Positions 23,229 to 31,272 of a DNA stretch of 41,795 nucleotides are shown one piece after another (position 1 is the stretch's first letter; the number at the start of each line of letters is the position of its first letter). Under the pieces are notes generated by a model. The model did no database searches. It saw only the letters and a list, made by a program, of their open reading frames with translations, and was not told the origin of the DNA. A program made the translations under genes and the position numbers. Where the stretch lies: NCBI GenBank assembly GCA_016179105.1, contig JACOSB010000107.1, forward strand, positions 1 through 41,795, read 5' to 3'. Source of the stretch: Candidatus Acetothermia bacterium (lineage in GTDB: Bacteria > Bipolaricaulota > Bipolaricaulia > RBG-16-55-9 > DRXL01).

Positions 23229-24641
23229 ATGCTCGCGCGTCTACCGTTCGTCCTCAAGCTGGTCGGGCTGTGCCTCGTGGTGATCATCGCCACCAATTTT
23301 GTGCTTGATTATTTGACAGACCGTGCCATCGACCAGGCGTTTTTGCAGTTCATCAAAGACTATGCACTGACCGGCGTCGAGGGCGCAACCGGAAGATTGG
23401 CCAACTATTACCAAGAGAATCACGGCTGGAAGGGTGTACAGAAAGTATTTGAGCTCATGGCGGCGGCCTTGGAGCTTCAAACCAAGCAAAGGGACCCCAA
23501 GCATCCCGGCAAATTTTTCATTCTTCTCGTGAACTTGGATGGCCAAGTGATCGGCAGCACGAATCCAGACGCGCTCAACTTGCCTCTGGCCCAAGGTCCC
23601 GATGTCAAAGAAATCCCGATCGAGATAGAGATCGCCGGCCGTAAACAAAGTATCGGCTATATCGCCGTAGGAACGCCCTCTGAAATCCCGAAAGCGGGAG
23701 AGCTGGGAGATGTGGCCCAAAAATTTGCCAATGCCGAAAACCAAGCCGTCTGGGTCGCGGCGGTTGTCTCGGCTCTGATCGCGATTCTGCTCAGCCTGGC
23801 ACTCGCGCGTCAGATGAGTCGGCCCTTGAGACAATTGACGCTCGCGGCTCGTCGCTTCGCGGACGGCAACCTGAGCGAGCGCGTCCAACTCAAGTCGCAC
23901 GATGAGATCGGACAACTCGGCGAAGCGTTCAACGAAATGGCCAAGAGTCTGGAAAAATCCGAGCAGTCTCGTCGTCAGATGATCGCCGATATTGCTCACG
24001 AGTTGCGTACGCCCTTGGCGACCATTCAGGGAAATCTCGAAGCGTTGCTCGACGGAGTCTACCCGATGGGTCCTGAACGCATCGAAGCAATTCACGCCAA
24101 ATCGCTTCTGCTCGGCCGTCTTGTCAACGATCTGCAAGAACTCTCTCTGGCTGAAGCGGGCGAGCTTTCGCTCGAGAAGCGACCGACCGAGCTTTCCCAA
24201 GTCTTATCTCGCCTCAAAGATCAAATCCAGCCCCAGTTTGACGAGAAGGGCATTCAGTTGGCCTTGCACACATCATCTCCCTTGATGGTGCAGATCGACC
24301 GGGAGCGCATCGAGCAAGTCTTGTTGAATTTACTCAGCAATGCTCTACGTTATACAGACAGCGGGGGACAAGTCAGCCTGAGCGCACAAGTTCAGGGTGA
24401 GGAGCTGTGCGTGAGCGTGGCCGACACGGGCAAGGGGATTTCTTCCGAGGATTTGCCCCACGTTTTCGAGCGCTTTTATCGTGGAGACAAATCTCGCTCG
24501 CGCTCGAGTGGCGGCGCGGGGCTGGGATTGGCAATCTCGAAGCGCTTGGTCGAGCTGCACGGTGGGAAGATATGGGTGCAGAGTGCCTCGGGCCGGGGCA
24601 CGCAATTCACCTTCAGTCTGCCGTTGCAAAATGGGACTTAA
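23229..24641 (+). CDS. membrane sensor histidine kinase (BaeS/PhoR-like)
   Basis: A 470-residue partner of the preceding regulator. There is one N-terminal membrane helix (about 9-29), an extracytoplasmic sensor region of about 140 residues, and a second helix (about 176-197). Then come HAMP (to about 245), HisKA with the phospho-acceptor His in IADIAHELRTPL (His257), and HATPase_c with N (LLNLLSNALRYTDSG), G1 (DTGKGIS), F (FERFYRGD) and G2 (GGAGLGLAI) boxes. The segment NLEALLDGVYP is common in BaeS-type kinases. The start codon has only a weak ribosome site, so coupling to the upstream gene is likely. The signal is unknown. Confidence 0.93.
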   Translation: MLARLPFVLKLVGLCLVVIIATNFVLDYLTDRAIDQAFLQFIKDYALTGVEGATGRLANYYQENHGWKGVQKVFELMAAALELQTKQRDPKHPGKFFILLVNLDGQVIGSTNPDALNLPLAQGPDVKEIPIEIEIAGRKQSIGYIAVGTPSEIPKAGELGDVAQKFANAENQAVWVAAVVSALIAILLSLALARQMSRPLRQLTLAARRFADGNLSERVQLKSHDEIGQLGEAFNEMAKSLEKSEQSRRQMIADIAHELRTPLATIQGNLEALLDGVYPMGPERIEAIHAKSLLLGRLVNDLQELSLAEAGELSLEKRPTELSQVLSRLKDQIQPQFDEKGIQLALHTSSPLMVQIDRERIEQVLLNLLSNALRYTDSGGQVSLSAQVQGEELCVSVADTGKGISSEDLPHVFERFYRGDKSRSRSSGGAGLGLAISKRLVELHGGKIWVQSASGRGTQFTFSLPLQNGT

Positions 24642-24654
24642 AGAGAATCGATTG

Positions 24655-24724
24655 TGTAAGGGCGCAACTTGCGTCGCCCCTAAAAAATGCAGGCGAGGCG
24701 AGTGCGACGCACCCACCTCGCCTC
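24655..24724. repeat. GTAGGGGCG-family palindrome, diverged copy 5, plus a second hairpin
   Basis: TAAGGGCGCAACTT with GCGTCGCCCCTAA (24656-24682) is an imperfect member of the family. It is followed at about 24692-24722 by GGCGAGG and CCTCGCC arms with an inner GTGCG/CGCAC stem. Together they lie after the kinase stop and may end its transcript. Confidence 0.5.
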
Positions 24725-24810
24725 TGATACTGCTGCGTGGCATGTTTCGGTCAGTCTTGGCTGTGCCATACCATGTCCTCTGGTTCACGAAAGCCAAGCG
24801 ACCGTACGGG

Positions 24811-25173
24811 CTACGGTTTTAAGTTGTAGAAGGTCAGCAGCAGTACCAGTTGCTTCACGTTGAGTAAGCTCTTGCCCTTGGAATTCTTGAGATTGTCCAG
24901 CTTCGCGACGCTGTCGATCGGGGCTGAGCCTTTCATGATCGTGATCGTCTTCTCGCCAAAGTCGGGGAAGTTGGCGATCCGCTTCTCGACTTCCTCGGCT
25001 GTGATCGCTGTAGGACGGTTGCCGATCTTGAAGTAAGTTGCGAGCGTTTCTCCCGCTTGTTTGGAATTGACCTTCTCACCGGCTGCCGCCAAGAGACCCG
25101 CCGCCGCTCCGAACACCATCGCTGTGAAGACTACCGCCGCTACCATCCGTCGTAGAGTTTGATTGTTGAGCAT
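24811..25173 (-). CDS. small exported protein, paralogue A
   Basis: A 120-residue protein with a signal peptide (basic NNQTLRR, then MVAAVVFTAMVFGAAAGLLAAAG). The mature part shares long blocks with the product at 25481: YFKIGNRPT, an FG-K segment, KGKSLLN and LL-FY-LKP at the C-terminus. The ATG at 25173 has AAAGGAGG nine bases upstream. I do not recognise the family. The mature domain looks small and helical without cysteines. The pair arose by tandem duplication and both copies keep coherent signal peptides, suggesting function outside the membrane. Confidence 0.75.
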   Translation of the reverse strand: MLNNQTLRRMVAAVVFTAMVFGAAAGLLAAAGEKVNSKQAGETLATYFKIGNRPTAITAEEVEKRIANFPDFGEKTITIMKGSAPIDSVAKLDNLKNSKGKSLLNVKQLVLLLTFYNLKP

Positions 25174-25480
25174 TTTGCTCAACCTCCTTTTGAGTTTGGT
25201 AGCTGGAGTGTAGAGTTTCATTGTTCAGGCCTTGAAAAGTCAGCTGATGAAGCTAATGGAGCTTGAGCGAACATCGCTGTAGCTTGTGGCAAAAATATTG
25301 AATCACGGAAGGCACTGAAGTTTCACGGAATGCGCGGAAACCGGCTTGCCTTTCTTCCGCGTTTTCCGTGGAGCTTCCGTGCGCTCAGCGATTCAAACCG
25401 GATGGAACAAACAAAAAAAGGAAGGAGGGCCGGCGTGGGTAGCCGGCCCTGGGAAAGAGGGGTATAGAGCCGTGAGGTCG
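25174..25480. other. 307-bp gap between the two paralogues with structured repeats
   Basis: No gene is visible. A long imperfect palindrome spans about 25298-25397, with an inner perfect stem (CACGGAA, then CGCGGAA, paired with TTCCGCG, then TTCCGTG) and an outer stem CACGGAAG/CTTCCGTG. It is bounded by TTGAATC and GATTCAA. It may be a miniature mobile element or a folded RNA. A separate terminator lies at 25412-25452. Confidence 0.5.
25412..25452 (-). terminator. intrinsic terminator of paralogue B
   Basis: On the minus strand: AGGGCCGGC, seven-base loop, GCCGGCCCT (25428-25452), then CCTTCC and a run of seven T (25412-25418). It lies about 28 bases after the stop of the gene at 25481, so the two paralogues appear to be separate transcripts. 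Confidence 0.85.
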
Positions 25481-25837
25481 TTAGGGTTTCAGCTGATAGA
25501 AGACGAGCAAGAGCATTATCTGTTTCTCATTGAGCAAAGATTTTCCTTTCTCGTTCTTGAGCCCATAGAGCGTAGAAACTTTTTCGATCGGCGCAGCTCG
25601 CTTCAATAGCTCAACCGACTTATCTCCGAAACTGGGGAAGTGAGAGATTCTCAGCTGCGCGTCGTCAGCCGTAATCACCGTCGGTCGATTGCCGATCTTA
25701 AAATAACTGGCCATCGCATTTGCGTCTTCGTTCGTTCGGTCCGCTTGCGCCATCAAAAGCCCCGCGCTCAGTGTGAACGCCACTATTGTCAACAGGCCCA
25801 CCGTGGCTGCTTTCTTGAGATTGATTTGGATCATCAT
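25481..25837 (-). CDS. small exported protein, paralogue B
   Basis: A 118-residue relative of the protein at 24811. The signal peptide is clear (MMIQINLKKAATVGLLTIVAFTLSAGLLMAQA). The mature domain carries the shared blocks YFKIGNRPT, HFPSFGDK, LKNEKGKSLLNEKQ and VFYQLKP. The ATG at 25837 has AAGGAAGG eight bases upstream; GTG at 25846 is too close to it. It is transcribed away from the SARP/AAA/TPR regulator and ends at its own terminator. Family and function are unknown. Confidence 0.75.
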   Translation of the reverse strand: MMIQINLKKAATVGLLTIVAFTLSAGLLMAQADRTNEDANAMASYFKIGNRPTVITADDAQLRISHFPSFGDKSVELLKRAAPIEKVSTLYGLKNEKGKSLLNEKQIMLLLVFYQLKP

Positions 25838-25940
25838 CTTGACCACCTTCCTTTATGAGTGTCGCGATTAAAGTAATGTAGCTACGTTCGTCCCATGTTC
25901 ATTGAGCTGAAACACTCTTCCCATCGGCATAAAATCTCTA

Positions 25941-25969
25941 TTGACCCGATTGCTTATTCGTGCTAGGAT
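25941..25969 (+). promoter_or_regulatory. promoter of the SARP/AAA/TPR regulator gene
   Basis: TTGACC (25941-25946), 17 bp, TAGGAT (25964-25969). A start near 25976 rules out translation from the TTG at 25941. Confidence 0.65.
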
Positions 25970-26000
25970 GGTTATACCAATGGTTGCGGAGGGTAGGGTC

Positions 26001-29000
26001 TTGGGCCTAAAAATTTCTTTATTAGGGCAGTTTCAACTGATTCAGAATGACCAACCCATTCCCACTCATGTCTGGCCGAGCGAGAACACGAAATCGATCC
26101 TAAAAATTCTCGCGGGCGAGCGTGGACGACTCTTCCTTCAGGATGAGCTGATCGAACATCTCTGGCCAGACGTAGACCCAGAGAGGGCAGCCGCCAATTT
26201 ACGTGGCCGCGTCGCTGAGTTACGAAAAATTCTGGAGCCCACGCTCGTGCGCGGCACTCAATCGCAATTTATCGTGACGCGTCATGGTGGGTATGTATTA
26301 GCCAAGGAAGCCGACTGTTGGATCGATATGGAAGAATTCTCGCGCCTTGAGTCGAAAGGACGGCAACAAGAAAAAGAAGGAAGGTTCAAGGACGCAGCAC
26401 ATTCGTACGAAGCAGCCCTTCATCTCTGCCGAGGGGACTATCTGGCTGAAAACCGCTACGAAGAATGGGCCCTTCAGCCTAAAGACCGCTGGCGCGAGCG
26501 GCGGGTCGATCTGCTCTCACGGCTGGCCGAGTGTTCAGCTAAATGCGAAGAATATAGAGAAGCGATCAAGCACATAAAACGCGCTCTAGAGATCGTGCCG
26601 ACGCAAGAGAATTTTTATCAACAATGGATACGCTATGCTCATCAATTAGGAGATTTTGTCGAAGCTAAAAAAGCCTATGACAAGTGTGTTCACATCCTAA
26701 AGCAAGAGCTGGATCTGATGCCTTCACCCCACACTCAGCAACTCTACGAAACGACGCAATCCCACCGACAGCTTACAGAAAGAGATCTCTCGCCCATTGC
26801 ACCCCCCGTTTCTTCATGGCCACAGAAGCTGCCGTTTGTGGGACGAGAGGAAGAGCGTCTCAAATTATCCGAGTATTTACGAGCGGCTCAAGCCGGCGCG
26901 GGACCAGTGATCTTGCTGCGGGGCAGGCTGGGAATGGGCAAGACGCGCTTGGCCGACGAGATATGCGCCTGGGCCACCGCAAAGCTTGGAGCCTGCGTGC
27001 TCACGGGGCATTGCTATGAGTTGGAAACGCCGCTCGCGCTTCAACCCCTGCTCGAAGCGATCGACGAAGCCGTTCAATATCTATCCAGCTCTGACCTCCA
27101 GAATCTCCATCGGGCCTGGCTGGCTGAGCTGGCTGAATTAGTTCCTCGCTTAGGGCAAGTCTTCCCGGATCTCTCAGCCGTCAGTGATCTCCCCGCCGAA
27201 TACCGGCGCAATCGCCTCTTCGAGACCCTGCATCAAATCCTGGCGGCGCTGGCTCAACAGCACTCGCCTTTAGTCTTGCGCATTGAGGACCTTCAGTGGG
27301 CCGACCCCTCGACGGTCGACTTCCTCAACTATTTGCTCAGTAAACTCGGCACCTTGTCGCTCGTAGTGCTGGGCACCTATCGCACAGACGAAGTGGGAGC
27401 GGCGCATGTGCTGCACCGTTTTTTACAGCACAGCAGCCGTCTCGGCTCTATCAAAGAATTGACCTTGGAACCGCTGTCGGCGGACAACGTACAGCAACTC
27501 TTGAACGCGCTTTCGGTTAACACCGAAGGGAAAGAAAAAGCCATTGCGACTCTGTATGAACACGGTGAAGGGAACCCCTTCTTCATCACTTCGCAGATCC
27601 AAGCGCTCTTCGAAGAAGGAGCCCTCGGCACCCAGGGAAAGGGCTGGTCTTTCCCGGATGAATGGCCCGGCGCGCTGCCCGCGTCTGCTAAAGACGTGAT
27701 TCGTCATCGCGTGGAACGGATGCCTCCGTCGCGTCAACGAGTGCTCCAGATCATCGCTACCTGGGGAGAAGAAATTCAATGGTCCTTCTTGGAAAAAGTG
27801 TGGGAGGGCGAGCGCGACGAACTGCAAAGCCACCTCCAAGAGCTCATCTCATCTGGGTTTTTAGTATCCAATGAACAAAACTATTCCTTCAGCCTTCATG
27901 CGTATCGTGAGATGGCCTACGAGATGATGGATGAGACTCGGCGTAAATGGCTGCATTGGCAGATCGTGCATCATCTGCGCTCTCAGGAATCCAAGCACTC
28001 TCCCCAATGGAAGATTCGGTTGGCGCATCATTGTGAGCGTGCGGGCCACTCGCTCTGGGCTATTCATTATGTGGTGAGGGCGGTTCACGATTGCCGCAAA
28101 CATTACGAAAATAACGAAGGTCTGAAATTAACCGAGAAAGGTCATCACTTGCTCGACGAGATTGAGAGCAAATTGACTCAAAAACCATGGCTGAGGCGGC
28201 GCTGGCTCAACAAAAAATTTCAGTTGCTCCGCGAGGAGGCGTGGATTCAGCGTCACACCGGAAAGCCCGCTGAGCTCGAACCTCTGGTGAAACAACTTGC
28301 TGAACTGTTTGAACAACTTAACGAGAACAGCCGAAGGAGAGCAGAGCTCGAGTGCCTTCAGGCGGCTCTGCACGAGCGGTCATCCCGATATGACCAGGTG
28401 TTCAAACCTGCGCAAACCGCCCGCGAGATTTACCGGCAGTTGCAAGACTTAAGCGGCGAAGCAGAATGCCTGTATGAGATAGGCCGCGCTCATTTTGGAT
28501 TGGAAGATTACGGGCAAGCACGCCAATGCTTTGTCCAAAGCGCATCTTTGTTTAGGAAATTGAGAGATTACGACAGCGAAATCGAATCTCTTAATAGATT
28601 AGGCAACGTAGAGATTAGATATGGAAATCCTGAGAAAGGACTAGCGCATCATCAACAAGCTCTAAGGCTCTCGCAACGTATCCTGAGCGAGCAACTTGAA
28701 GGGAAAACACTGCGGGCTATGGGGCATGTGTATCTTCAAGTTGGTAACTATGAAAAAGCCCTCAAGCTCTTTGAGCAGTCCCAAGTGATCAGTGAAAAAT
28801 TTGGGGATTATGAGAGTAGCACCTTCGCATTTAGCAACAAAGCCAGCGCCTATTATTTAATGGGTGCGTTCGAGAAAGCAGCAGACTGCTGCCGTCAAGC
28901 GCTAACTCGAGCGGGGAAATGGGGTAATCCAGTCGAATGTGGGCAGATTAGTCGCCAACTTGGATGGATTCTGAAAGCGCTCGGTCGATTTGAAGAAGCG

Positions 29001-29504
29001 CGAGCTTGTCTGGAATCAGCCATTCAAACTTTCCGGGAGATGGGTTTGCCTAGTGAGCAGGCAGAAGGTTTACGTCGCCTAGCCGAAACTGATCTTGCGA
29101 TGGGTGAAGCCGAGCGTGCTTTGACCGAAATACGCCACGCATTATCCCTTGAGCCTAAACTAACACTAACAGCCGCGTGCTGCTATGGCACGGCGAGTGC
29201 TGCATTCCTAAAACTGGGGCATTTTCGTGAAGCAGTTCAAGCAGCTGAAGAAGCTTTACGTATCAATCATCAGATGAACTTGGGGAGTGACATACTCGCC
29301 AATGTGTATTTCAGACATTTCCAAGCCTTGTATGCCTTGCCAAGAGAAGATGAAGCTCTGGCCTCTCTACAAAAGGCGCATTCGCTCTTGTCGGAAATGA
29401 TACAAAACTACAAGACTCCTGAGCTGCGACGGAGCTTTATGAGCGTTCCCTGGCGCCGCGAATTGCTCGACGCAGCCAAACAGTTGCTTGGCATTGACAA
29501 TTAA
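26001..29504 (+). CDS. large transcriptional regulator: winged helix, BTAD, AAA ATPase and TPR repeats
   Basis: A 1167-residue signal-integrating ATPase. In order: an OmpR-type winged helix (about 1-100, LKISLLGQFQLIQN to RHGGYVL), a bacterial transcriptional activation domain of helical repeats (about 105-255), and an AAA/STAND ATPase. The ATPase has Walker A RGRLGMGKTR (about 305-315) and Walker B VLRIEDLQWADP (about 422-433). A long TPR array (about 770-1150) follows. There is no second DNA-binding domain at the C-terminus. The TTG at 26001 is chosen because GGAGGG lies seven bases upstream; ATGs at 25968 and 25980 lack one. It diverges from the paralogue pair, which it might control. Confidence 0.85.
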   Translation: MGLKISLLGQFQLIQNDQPIPTHVWPSENTKSILKILAGERGRLFLQDELIEHLWPDVDPERAAANLRGRVAELRKILEPTLVRGTQSQFIVTRHGGYVLAKEADCWIDMEEFSRLESKGRQQEKEGRFKDAAHSYEAALHLCRGDYLAENRYEEWALQPKDRWRERRVDLLSRLAECSAKCEEYREAIKHIKRALEIVPTQENFYQQWIRYAHQLGDFVEAKKAYDKCVHILKQELDLMPSPHTQQLYETTQSHRQLTERDLSPIAPPVSSWPQKLPFVGREEERLKLSEYLRAAQAGAGPVILLRGRLGMGKTRLADEICAWATAKLGACVLTGHCYELETPLALQPLLEAIDEAVQYLSSSDLQNLHRAWLAELAELVPRLGQVFPDLSAVSDLPAEYRRNRLFETLHQILAALAQQHSPLVLRIEDLQWADPSTVDFLNYLLSKLGTLSLVVLGTYRTDEVGAAHVLHRFLQHSSRLGSIKELTLEPLSADNVQQLLNALSVNTEGKEKAIATLYEHGEGNPFFITSQIQALFEEGALGTQGKGWSFPDEWPGALPASAKDVIRHRVERMPPSRQRVLQIIATWGEEIQWSFLEKVWEGERDELQSHLQELISSGFLVSNEQNYSFSLHAYREMAYEMMDETRRKWLHWQIVHHLRSQESKHSPQWKIRLAHHCERAGHSLWAIHYVVRAVHDCRKHYENNEGLKLTEKGHHLLDEIESKLTQKPWLRRRWLNKKFQLLREEAWIQRHTGKPAELEPLVKQLAELFEQLNENSRRRAELECLQAALHERSSRYDQVFKPAQTAREIYRQLQDLSGEAECLYEIGRAHFGLEDYGQARQCFVQSASLFRKLRDYDSEIESLNRLGNVEIRYGNPEKGLAHHQQALRLSQRILSEQLEGKTLRAMGHVYLQVGNYEKALKLFEQSQVISEKFGDYESSTFAFSNKASAYYLMGAFEKAADCCRQALTRAGKWGNPVECGQISRQLGWILKALGRFEEARACLESAIQTFREMGLPSEQAEGLRRLAETDLAMGEAERALTEIRHALSLEPKLTLTAACCYGTASAAFLKLGHFREAVQAAEEALRINHQMNLGSDILANVYFRHFQALYALPREDEALASLQKAHSLLSEMIQNYKTPELRRSFMSVPWRRELLDAAKQLLGIDN

Positions 29505-29538
29505 CGCTCACTTCGCTAATTGACTCAATCACTCCCGT

Positions 29539-29567
29539 TTGAAGAACCGAACCGTTGTTGATAGAGT
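29539..29567 (+). promoter_or_regulatory. likely promoter of the purine operon
   Basis: TTGAAG (29539-29544), 17 bp, TAGAGT (29562-29567), with a leader of about 50 nt to purC. No purine riboswitch or PurR-type palindrome is evident. Confidence 0.45.
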
Positions 29568-29624
29568 AAAGCGTCATGTCGCGAGCGTTCCTTCTGGGGG
29601 ACAACAAAGTAATTTTAGTCGACC

Positions 29625-30332
29625 ATGCAGCTACTCTATGAAGGCAAAGCTAAGAAGCTTTTGAGTAGCCCGGAACCGGGCATGGTCGTCGTTCAATTCA
29701 AGGACTCCGTCACCGCTGGCAACGCCGCAAAAAAAGCCGAGATTTCCGGGAAAGGTGCGCTCGCCAGCGCTATCTCCATAAAGCTTTTAGAGGTAGTCAG
29801 CGCGAAAGGCGTGCCCACTCACTTCGTCAAAAAAATGGACGAAAGAAGCTTTCTCGCGCGACAGGTTGAAATCATTCCCCTAGAAATCGTTGTCCGCAAC
29901 TGGGCCGCCGGGAGCATCGTGAAACGCTTGGGGCTCGAACGCGGCAAAATTTTCGAGCCACCGCTCGTCGAGTTTTTCTACAAATCCGATAGTCTGGGAG
30001 ACCCGCTCATTGGCGAATCGCATATTCAAGCGCTCGGGCTGGCAACTCCTGAAGAAGTAGAACGTATCAAACAATTAGCGTCCAAAGCAAATTCTGTCTT
30101 GAAGGAATATTTTCTCGCGAAGCACTTGAAGTTGATCGATCTGAAGTTCGAGTTCGGGCGCGCTCGCAAAAATCACAAAGAAATTCTCTTGGCCGACGAG
30201 ATTAGCCCGGACACAATGAGGCTCTGGGATGATCAGACCAACGAGAGCTTGGACAAAGATGTCTTCCGTGAAGACAAGGGTGATTTGCTCACGGCGTATC
30301 GGGCCGTTGCTCAGCGAATGGGGTTGATCTGA
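29625..30332 (+). CDS. purC: SAICAR synthetase
   Basis: Phosphoribosylaminoimidazole-succinocarboxamide synthase joins CAIR and aspartate using ATP. The 235 residues match the short bacterial form. Visible signatures are LLYEGKAKKL at the start, VKKMDERSFL, the family motif IPLEIVVRNWAAGSIVKR, the segment LKLIDLKFEFGR and LADEISPDTMRLWD. Ribosome binding is weak (GGGGGA lies about 25 bases upstream). It heads a six-gene operon, with purS two bases after the stop. Confidence 0.96.
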   Translation: MQLLYEGKAKKLLSSPEPGMVVVQFKDSVTAGNAAKKAEISGKGALASAISIKLLEVVSAKGVPTHFVKKMDERSFLARQVEIIPLEIVVRNWAAGSIVKRLGLERGKIFEPPLVEFFYKSDSLGDPLIGESHIQALGLATPEEVERIKQLASKANSVLKEYFLAKHLKLIDLKFEFGRARKNHKEILLADEISPDTMRLWDDQTNESLDKDVFREDKGDLLTAYRAVAQRMGLI

Positions 30333-30334
30333 CG

Positions 30335-30595
30335 ATGGCAACGAAAGAATTCTTGGTCAAAGTGTTGATTGAGCCGAAACCCGAACTCTTAGACCCGCAA
30401 GGCCATGCGGTCGAGATCGCGATGCACGAGTTGGGACTTGAGACGGCGCGCGAGACGCGCGTCGGGAAATTGGTCAAGTACAAGGTGCAGGCCGCGTCGG
30501 AAGAAGAAGTTCGCAAAAAGGCTATCGATATCTCCAATGAACTCCTCGTGAATCCGATCATCGAGATATTTTCTATCGAGGTTGAAACACTATGA
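30335..30595 (+). CDS. purS: phosphoribosylformylglycinamidine synthase, PurS subunit
   Basis: This small (86-residue) structural subunit bridges PurQ and PurL in the three-part FGAM synthase used by Gram-positives and archaea. FLVKVLIEPKPELLDPQGHAV and the ending [14 protein letters not shown] are typical. Its presence fits the short PurL form here. The TGA overlaps the purQ ATG by four bases. Confidence 0.94.
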   Translation: MATKEFLVKVLIEPKPELLDPQGHAVEIAMHELGLETARETRVGKLVKYKVQAASEEEVRKKAIDISNELLVNPIIEIFSIEVETL

Positions 30596-31272
30596 AAGCG
30601 GCCGTGATCGTCCTGCCCGGTTCCAATTGCGACATGGACGCATATCACGTACTCAAAGATCTCTTGCAGCTCGAGACGGAGTTGCTCTGGCATCGTGAGA
30701 CTGATCTTTCAAAATTTGATTTGATCGTCGTGCCCGGCGGTTTTGCTTATGGAGATTATTTAAGAGCCGGAGCGATCGCACGCTTTGCCCCGGCTGTACA
30801 AGCCCTGCCAGACTACATTGAAGCCAAGCGTGGCTTCGTGCTCGGCATCTGTAATGGCTTTCAAGTCTTGACCGAAGCCGGGTTATTGCCGGGTGCGCTT
30901 GCGAGAAATATCGACCGGAAATTTATCTGCAAATCCGTCACGCTGCGCATCGAGAACGCAGATAGTCCCTTCACGCATTTATTCAAGCCGGGTGAAACCT
31001 TAGAACTGCCGATCGCGCACGCCGAGGGTCGTTACTTCGACACACCCGCTCAGCTCGAGAAGTTGGAAAAGAATAAACAGATTTTTCTCACCTACGCTGA
31101 AGAGAATCCCAATGGTTCTGTGAACAACATCGCGGGCATCATGAATGAATCAAAGACTGTTTTCGGGTTGATGCCGCACCCGGAGCGCAACAGTGAAACA
31201 CTCTTGGGCTCGGGCGCGGGACTCAAATTTTTCCAATCGCTCGTGTACAGCTTGGAGGCTGTCCATGGCTAA
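30592..31272 (+). CDS. purQ: phosphoribosylformylglycinamidine synthase, PurQ (glutaminase) subunit
   Basis: The class I glutamine amidotransferase that delivers ammonia to PurL. The 226 residues show [19 protein letters not shown], the nucleophile Cys in [10 protein letters not shown] (about Cys86), and the His/Glu pair in LMPHPERN. The ATG overlaps the purS stop, and the purL ATG at 31265 lies inside its last eight bases. Confidence 0.96.
   Translation: MKAAVIVLPGSNCDMDAYHVLKDLLQLETELLWHRETDLSKFDLIVVPGGFAYGDYLRAGAIARFAPAVQALPDYIEAKRGFVLGICNGFQVLTEAGLLPGALARNIDRKFICKSVTLRIENADSPFTHLFKPGETLELPIAHAEGRYFDTPAQLEKLEKNKQIFLTYAEENPNGSVNNIAGIMNESKTVFGLMPHPERNSETLLGSGAGLKFFQSLVYSLEAVHG

Noticed and set aside
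23241..24200. 319-residue minus-strand frame opposite the sensor kinase
   Set aside because: The kinase on the plus strand has full domain signatures; the opposite frame is composition-driven.
29505..29624. Purine riboswitch upstream of purC
   Set aside because: The leader is about 50 nt after the predicted start, too short, and lacks the three-helix junction pattern.
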